Origin: Peterkaempfera bronchialis
Lineage (GTDB): Bacteria; Actinomycetota; Actinomycetes; Streptomycetales; Streptomycetaceae
Direction of reading: 5' to 3'
Assembly (NCBI RefSeq): GCF_003258605.2
Contig: NZ_CP031264.1
Coordinates: forward strand, 3,348,001 to 3,412,000
DNA length: 64,000 nt
The translations under genes were made by a program, and so were the position numbers. Position 1 is the first letter of the stretch. Each line of letters starts with the position of its first letter. The notes under the pieces are model-generated. The model saw nothing but the letters and a program-made list of their open reading frames with translations. It ran no database searches and was not told the DNA's origin. This document shows, piece after piece, positions 60,444 through 64,000 of the stretch.

Positions 60444-60693
60444 GAGCTTCGTTGCTGCCCTCGGTGCAAGCAAGGCACTCGTTGATGCGACGCAGGGCTC
60501 GCTCTGCATCGTGTCGCGTACCTGCATTGTTCGCAACGAAGGCGCGGCTGACCGCAGTCCGGCCGGACCGCCTGCTTATGTGGGCCCCAACCGGCGATTC
60601 GAGGCCCACAGGCGTATGTGCAGGGTCGATGGGCGCCGAAGCGACCGCTGTGCGGCTGCTTTGCGGCAGGCGTCCGAGGCAGGAGCGAAGCCG

Positions 60694-61602
60694 TCAGAAC
60701 GCGAGGGCGTGCCGGTAGACGATGCGCAGCCGGGTACGGAGGGTGCTGTCGCTGATGGTCCGCAGGGCGGTTTCGTGGTCGCCGGTGACGACGCGGAGCT
60801 GGGCTCGCTGCCGGTCGAGGTAGGCGGTGAGGAAGGTATGGGTCTCGCCGGTGGTGGTGGGCAGCACGGCGGCGACGTAGAGCGTGACCAGGGAGAACGA
60901 CCAGCAGCCGTGGATGAATCCGTAGGCGGGCCGGTGAGTCTTCTTCCATGGAGAGTAGAAGGTCCGGGTGTTGTCGATCTCGCAGCCGGTGGCAGTGAGC
61001 GCGTCGTTGAGCCAGTTGTGGCCGGCTTCATGGATGAGGTCGCGGGCGACCATGACGGTGTTGTCGGGGACGTAGTCGAGGAAGACGGTGCCGGGCATGC
61101 GGCTGATGGTCCAGCTGCGCAGGGGGCTGCCGAGGGGTTTGCCGGTGAGCAGGCAGACGATCGGGGCGTGGGCGTCTACCAGGTCGCCGAAACCTTGGTC
61201 GGCGGCGAGGGTGGCCGATTCCAGGGTGAGCTTGTGCAGGTGCCCGGGGGCGGCCTGGGTGGTGGGGCCGAGGACGTAGTACGGGGTGTCGGAGACGTAC
61301 GAGGTGAGCAGTTGCTCCTCCGCCGGCACGACGGTGAGCGGCCCGGCGGCCGGAGTGAGCTCGGTAGCTGCGGCGTCGGGGTGCTCGCTGTACCAGACGA
61401 AGGTGTCGGGGTCGCCCACGCGAGCGGCGTGTTCGGCGCCTTCGAGGACGTGGTGCGCGAGTGCGTAGCCGGTGGCGGGGGCGTGCGTGGTCGGGGTGAT
61501 GAGGCGGCCGGCGCCCCGGCCGAGGGCCTGGTGGATGCGCTCGGTCTTGGTCCGGTGGAGGTCGTGGATCGCGGGCATGCGGAAGACGGTGGTGAGGTCC
61601 AT
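60694..61602 (-). CDS. HEXXH motif-containing putative peptide modification protein
   Basis: A 302-residue protein starting at ATG 61602, 7 bases after AAGGAG. The metal-binding LIHEAGHNW lies near residue 191, with SPWKK and HGCWSFSLV segments downstream, resembling the HExxH proteins that accompany SPASM radical SAM enzymes in actinomycete RiPP loci; members of that group have been reported as oxygen-dependent hydroxylases as well as suspected peptidases. It follows a 46-residue peptide gene and a radical SAM gene on the same strand, so modification or cleavage of that peptide is the likely job. Confidence 0.75.
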   Translation of the reverse strand: MDLTTVFRMPAIHDLHRTKTERIHQALGRGAGRLITPTTHAPATGYALAHHVLEGAEHAARVGDPDTFVWYSEHPDAAATELTPAAGPLTVVPAEEQLLTSYVSDTPYYVLGPTTQAAPGHLHKLTLESATLAADQGFGDLVDAHAPIVCLLTGKPLGSPLRSWTISRMPGTVFLDYVPDNTVMVARDLIHEAGHNWLNDALTATGCEIDNTRTFYSPWKKTHRPAYGFIHGCWSFSLVTLYVAAVLPTTTGETHTFLTAYLDRQRAQLRVVTGDHETALRTISDSTLRTRLRIVYRHALAF

Positions 61603-61627
61603 CGCGGTCTCCTTGCGGGGGCTGGGT

Positions 61628-61656
61628 GGGGCCAGGACCTGGGTGGCCCTGGCCCC
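61628..61656 (-). terminator. hairpin between the small peptide gene and the HExxH gene
   Basis: GGGGCCAGG (61628-61636) pairs with CCTGGCCCC (61648-61656) around an 11-nt loop. A partial terminator after a precursor gene is usual in RiPP operons and would give more precursor than enzyme mRNA. Confidence 0.5.
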
Positions 61657-61692
61657 GGGGTGTCTAGCGAGCCAGGCACCCAGGTGTTCCGG

Positions 61693-61833
61693 TCATGCGT
61701 GGGCGGTCGGCTCGGTCGGCCAGTCGTCGGCGCCCTCCCGGGAGGAGTGCATGGTGAAGCGGACGGACCCGTCGTCGTCCCGGAGCTCGTCGACGGCGTC
61801 GAGGAAGTCCTTGGCCCAGGTGTCGTTCTTCAC
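61693..61833 (-). CDS. 46-aa peptide gene, candidate RiPP precursor
   Basis: A GTG-started frame (61833) behind AAAGGG encodes 46 residues: an acidic helical start (DTWAKDFLDAVDELRD) and a polar tail with aromatic and His/Trp residues (SVRFTMHSS, DDWPTEP). It lies between the SPASM radical SAM gene and the HExxH gene, followed by a hairpin, the usual place and layout of a precursor. No cysteine is present, so a radical SAM carbon-carbon or similar crosslink would be the expected change. Alternatively it could be a small accessory protein. Confidence 0.6.
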   Translation of the reverse strand: MKNDTWAKDFLDAVDELRDDDGSVRFTMHSSREGADDWPTEPTAHA

Positions 61834-61918
61834 AGCGGATGCCCTTTCTGTGCAGGTCGGCTGGGGTGTGATGGAGTTCTGCGGGTCGGCGGTGATCGCT
61901 CCCGTGGTGTCGCGGTGT

Positions 61919-63802
61919 TCACGCCGTGGCCTGTGGAAGTTCGGGGTGGGTGTCGGCCGGGAGTGGGCAGGCACAGCAAGTGCCCTCGTTGGGGGCGTCG
62001 GCTTCGAGGGCGCCCAGGAGCAACGCGGTGGCGGCGTCCAGGATGGCGAAGTACGCGCTGTCCGCCGTTCCGGAGGTGGGGAGCAGGCGCAGGTCGAGGA
62101 CCGGGTAGGTACGACCGGTGGTCTCGCAGGTCAGGTTGTTCCGGGCGACCAGGAGGCGGACGGCCGCCGGCATGGCGGCGGCGCAGCGGTTGGCGGCACG
62201 GCACAGGGCGACTGCGGTGGCGGCGTACTCGGTGGGGGTGCGGGGGAGGAGGCCGACGTCCCGCGGCTGGTTGTTTCGGGCGGGGTCGTCGTACTGGTGG
62301 CCTTCACAGCTGTCGTACGTAACGAGGTGCCAGCGGCTGGTGAGGTGGTCGACGAGCGGTTTGACGCCGGGCTCGATCGCGGCGGCCCACTGAGGGTGGG
62401 CGGGGTCGAGGTCGTCGGCGAGCTGGGTGCCGGGCAGGCCGGTGGTGTTGATGTTGCCGAACTCGCTGGTGTGCAGCTCGGCCGGGCGGCGGGGGGCCGT
62501 GGGGTTGTCCCAGGTGGTGAGGAACGCCTGGACGTCGCGCATCCGGTTGACGGGGGTGGGGCGCCAGCGGGCGGTTCGGCACCAGGCGCCGCCTGGGTGT
62601 TCGGGGTCGGCGAGGAGCGCTGCGGTGCCGTCGATCAGCCGCATCCGGTAGTCGCAGTACGCGTCGTGCTGGCCGGTGAGGTTCATGCGCCAGCGGGTGG
62701 CGATGCAGCCGCCGCCGCAGGTGGTGCGGTAGTCGCAGGTCATGCACGCCCGCATGAGGTCCTTGCCCTGGCCGAGGAGGTTGGAGTTGCGCTGTGCGGC
62801 GGTGATCTCGGCCCGGCCTGTGGTGGGCTGTAGGACGGTGAGTTGGGCCTGGGGCCAGGGGAGTTCATCGCAGCTGCCCATGCGTCCGTCGGGGTAGAGG
62901 GTGAACACGTGGTCGCACTTCATGTCCGAGAAGTGGCAGAACGACACCCCGAGGCCGCGCAGCCGACGGATGGTGGGCACAGCCGGGGAGAGCTTGAGGC
63001 GGCGGAACAGCCCGCTGGTCATCCAGTGCTGGGTGACGCCGAGCACGAACTCTGCGTACTGGTCGGGGGTGATCGCCCACGCCGGGCCGTCGAGGCCGGT
63101 GAGGACGGCTTGCTGGAGGGCACGGCTGGCCGGACGGCGGCGACCGGTGTACGCGGTGGGCCGGGTGATGGTGGCGTCGAAGCACGGTACGAAGCTGACG
63201 GAGGTGACGGCCTTGAACACGGCCAGGTGGTCCAGGACCTCGGCGTGGCGCCCGAGGACCGCAGGGGTGACGGTGGTGATGATCCCGCACGTTCGGCCGC
63301 ACTCAGCCAGGAGGTCCAGTGCCCTGACGGCAGCGGGGTAGGTGGGTTTGCCCTGGTAGTCGACGCGCCACCGGTTCCCCTCGGGGTCGCCATCCAGGGA
63401 GATGCCGATCTCCAGACCGGGGTACAGGGTGTCGAACAGGTCGAGCCACTCGGCATCGAGCTGGACGCCGTTGGTCTGTAGGGACAGGCGCTTGACCTGC
63501 GGCATGGCCGCGAGGGTGCGCAGCAGGTGGGCAATGTGGTCCTTACCGGCGGTGAGCGGTTCGCCGCCGTGGAGTTCGATGGCGAGCGGCCGGGTGCCGA
63601 AGAGCTTCGGGAGGAGGTCGACCTGGTCGGCGCTGATCCGCGCGCCACCGGGTCCCTCCTTGCGCTTCTCGTAGCAGTGCAGGCAGTCGATGTCGCAGGT
63701 CTCGCCGCGGACCTTGAGGATCACCGAGACGGCGTCGGCCTCGGATGTCTCCAGCGACCGGTACAGGTGGTCGATCTGCTCGTTCGGAGTGGTGGGGTGC
63801 AT
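61919..63802 (-). CDS. radical SAM/SPASM peptide maturase
   Basis: A 627-residue enzyme from ATG 63802 (GGGAGG upstream). The radical SAM cluster motif is C36-x3-C40-x2-C43; the GGEP SAM motif is near residue 79; a SPASM domain with CDELPW, CMTCDYRTTCGGGC and YCDYR (residues ~310-390) binds auxiliary iron-sulfur clusters. The last ~200 residues (HTSEFGNINTTG, VTYDSCEGHQY) form an extra domain of unknown function. SPASM enzymes act on ribosomal peptides; the adjacent 46-aa peptide is the nearest candidate substrate and the HExxH protein a partner. It resembles the FxsB-type maturases with associated HExxH proteins. Confidence 0.85.
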   Translation of the reverse strand: MHPTTPNEQIDHLYRSLETSEADAVSVILKVRGETCDIDCLHCYEKRKEGPGGARISADQVDLLPKLFGTRPLAIELHGGEPLTAGKDHIAHLLRTLAAMPQVKRLSLQTNGVQLDAEWLDLFDTLYPGLEIGISLDGDPEGNRWRVDYQGKPTYPAAVRALDLLAECGRTCGIITTVTPAVLGRHAEVLDHLAVFKAVTSVSFVPCFDATITRPTAYTGRRRPASRALQQAVLTGLDGPAWAITPDQYAEFVLGVTQHWMTSGLFRRLKLSPAVPTIRRLRGLGVSFCHFSDMKCDHVFTLYPDGRMGSCDELPWPQAQLTVLQPTTGRAEITAAQRNSNLLGQGKDLMRACMTCDYRTTCGGGCIATRWRMNLTGQHDAYCDYRMRLIDGTAALLADPEHPGGAWCRTARWRPTPVNRMRDVQAFLTTWDNPTAPRRPAELHTSEFGNINTTGLPGTQLADDLDPAHPQWAAAIEPGVKPLVDHLTSRWHLVTYDSCEGHQYDDPARNNQPRDVGLLPRTPTEYAATAVALCRAANRCAAAMPAAVRLLVARNNLTCETTGRTYPVLDLRLLPTSGTADSAYFAILDAATALLLGALEADAPNEGTCCACPLPADTHPELPQATA

Positions 63803-63839
63803 CTGGTGCCTCCCAAGGAGGAGCGGGCTCCGGGCCCGG

Positions 63840-64000
63840 TCAAGGGCGAAGCGCCTTCTGCCACGCGGCCAGCCGGCCGGGGGTGAGGCGGATGGTGAGG
63901 TCGGCGAACTTCAGTCGCCAGCCGTCGCTGTAGCGCTGGGGGATCCATCCGAGGTCCAACCAGTGGTCCGGCACCTGGCCGTCCGGCTCGGCAGTATCCG
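63840..64000 (-). CDS. hypothetical protein, C-terminal part (cut by window edge)
   Basis: The last ~52 codons of a minus-strand gene end at TGA 63840-63842, 37 bp before the radical SAM start. The visible residues are hydrophobic-basic and aromatic-rich (DHWLDLGWIPQRYSDGW, then RLTPGRLAAWQKAL). No motif is recognised. The same strand and short gap suggest it heads, or is part of, the RiPP-like operon. Confidence 0.5.
   Translation of the reverse strand, partial: DTAEPDGQVPDHWLDLGWIPQRYSDGWRLKFADLTIRLTPGRLAAWQKALRP

Noticed and set aside
1-64000. CRISPR arrays
   Set aside because: No regularly spaced repeats with unique spacers were seen; the only tandem repeats (52066-52119, 52582-52637) are short slippage repeats.

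Overview
The window is chromosomal DNA of a high-GC filamentous actinomycete of the Streptomyces/Kitasatospora type. This rests on the very GC-biased third codon positions, GTG starts, four-base stop/start overlaps and gene families typical of that group. The flanking backbone (pirin, SseB-like protein, FadE-type acyl-CoA dehydrogenase, M18 aminopeptidase) matches, as I recall it, the gene order around the pirin gene that holds the phage phiC31 attB site in S. coelicolor.

Layout. (1) 1-2038: backbone with two tandem PP2C-like genes and the C-terminal third of a broken pirin gene. (2) 2039-40861: a ~38.8 kb accessory island (element A) lying inside that pirin gene. It begins with mobilization genes (truncated replication-type gene, DnaC-like ATPase, DUF2637 membrane protein, an oriT-like pair of inverted repeats, MobC, a frameshifted relaxase). 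Next come a regulatory and metabolic block (TPR/HTH regulator, anti-sigma-type ATPase, HIT protein, GT4 glycosyltransferase, radical SAM protein, PIG-L deacetylase, extra prolyl-tRNA synthetase, methyltransferase) and then a large defence island at 18.5-38.9 kb. (3) 40862-41049: the middle piece of the pirin gene. (4) 41048-45629: a 4.6 kb element (element B) bounded by phiC31-like hybrid att sites sharing a 9-bp core. It carries three unknown genes and an intact second pirin gene. (5) 45616-45852: the N-terminal piece of the broken pirin. (6) 45.9-54.6 kb: ordinary backbone. (7) 54.7-64 kb: a divergent glutamyl-tRNA synthetase and a leftward RiPP-like cluster (SPASM radical SAM enzyme, HExxH protein, small peptides, kinase-fold protein, 5'-truncated carbamoyltransferase, HD protein, glycosyltransferase).

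Defence island. A DNA phosphorothioation module (dndBCDE leftward, dndA rightward from one palindromic operator, plus the phosphorothioation-associated methyltransferase) is present without dndFGH. In the expected place of the restriction half lies a five-gene coupled operon (24031-31103): an alphaCTD/sigma4/HARE-HTH DNA-binding protein, a PLD-nuclease/helicase, a 54-aa helical protein, a second DndD/Rad50-like ATPase and a Dnd-associated protein 4 homologue. Divergent from it, across a 495-bp regulatory region with repeated TGTTGCG motifs, is a sigma4-like regulator, a GIY-YIG nuclease and a MORC-like GHKL ATPase, followed after a terminator by a second, large DGQHR (DndB-type) protein. These two modules are the best candidates here for an undescribed phosphorothioate-linked defence system.

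Several genes (relaxase twice, the 39-40 kb gene, a RiPP precursor candidate) show single-base frameshifts, which could be real decay or assembly errors.
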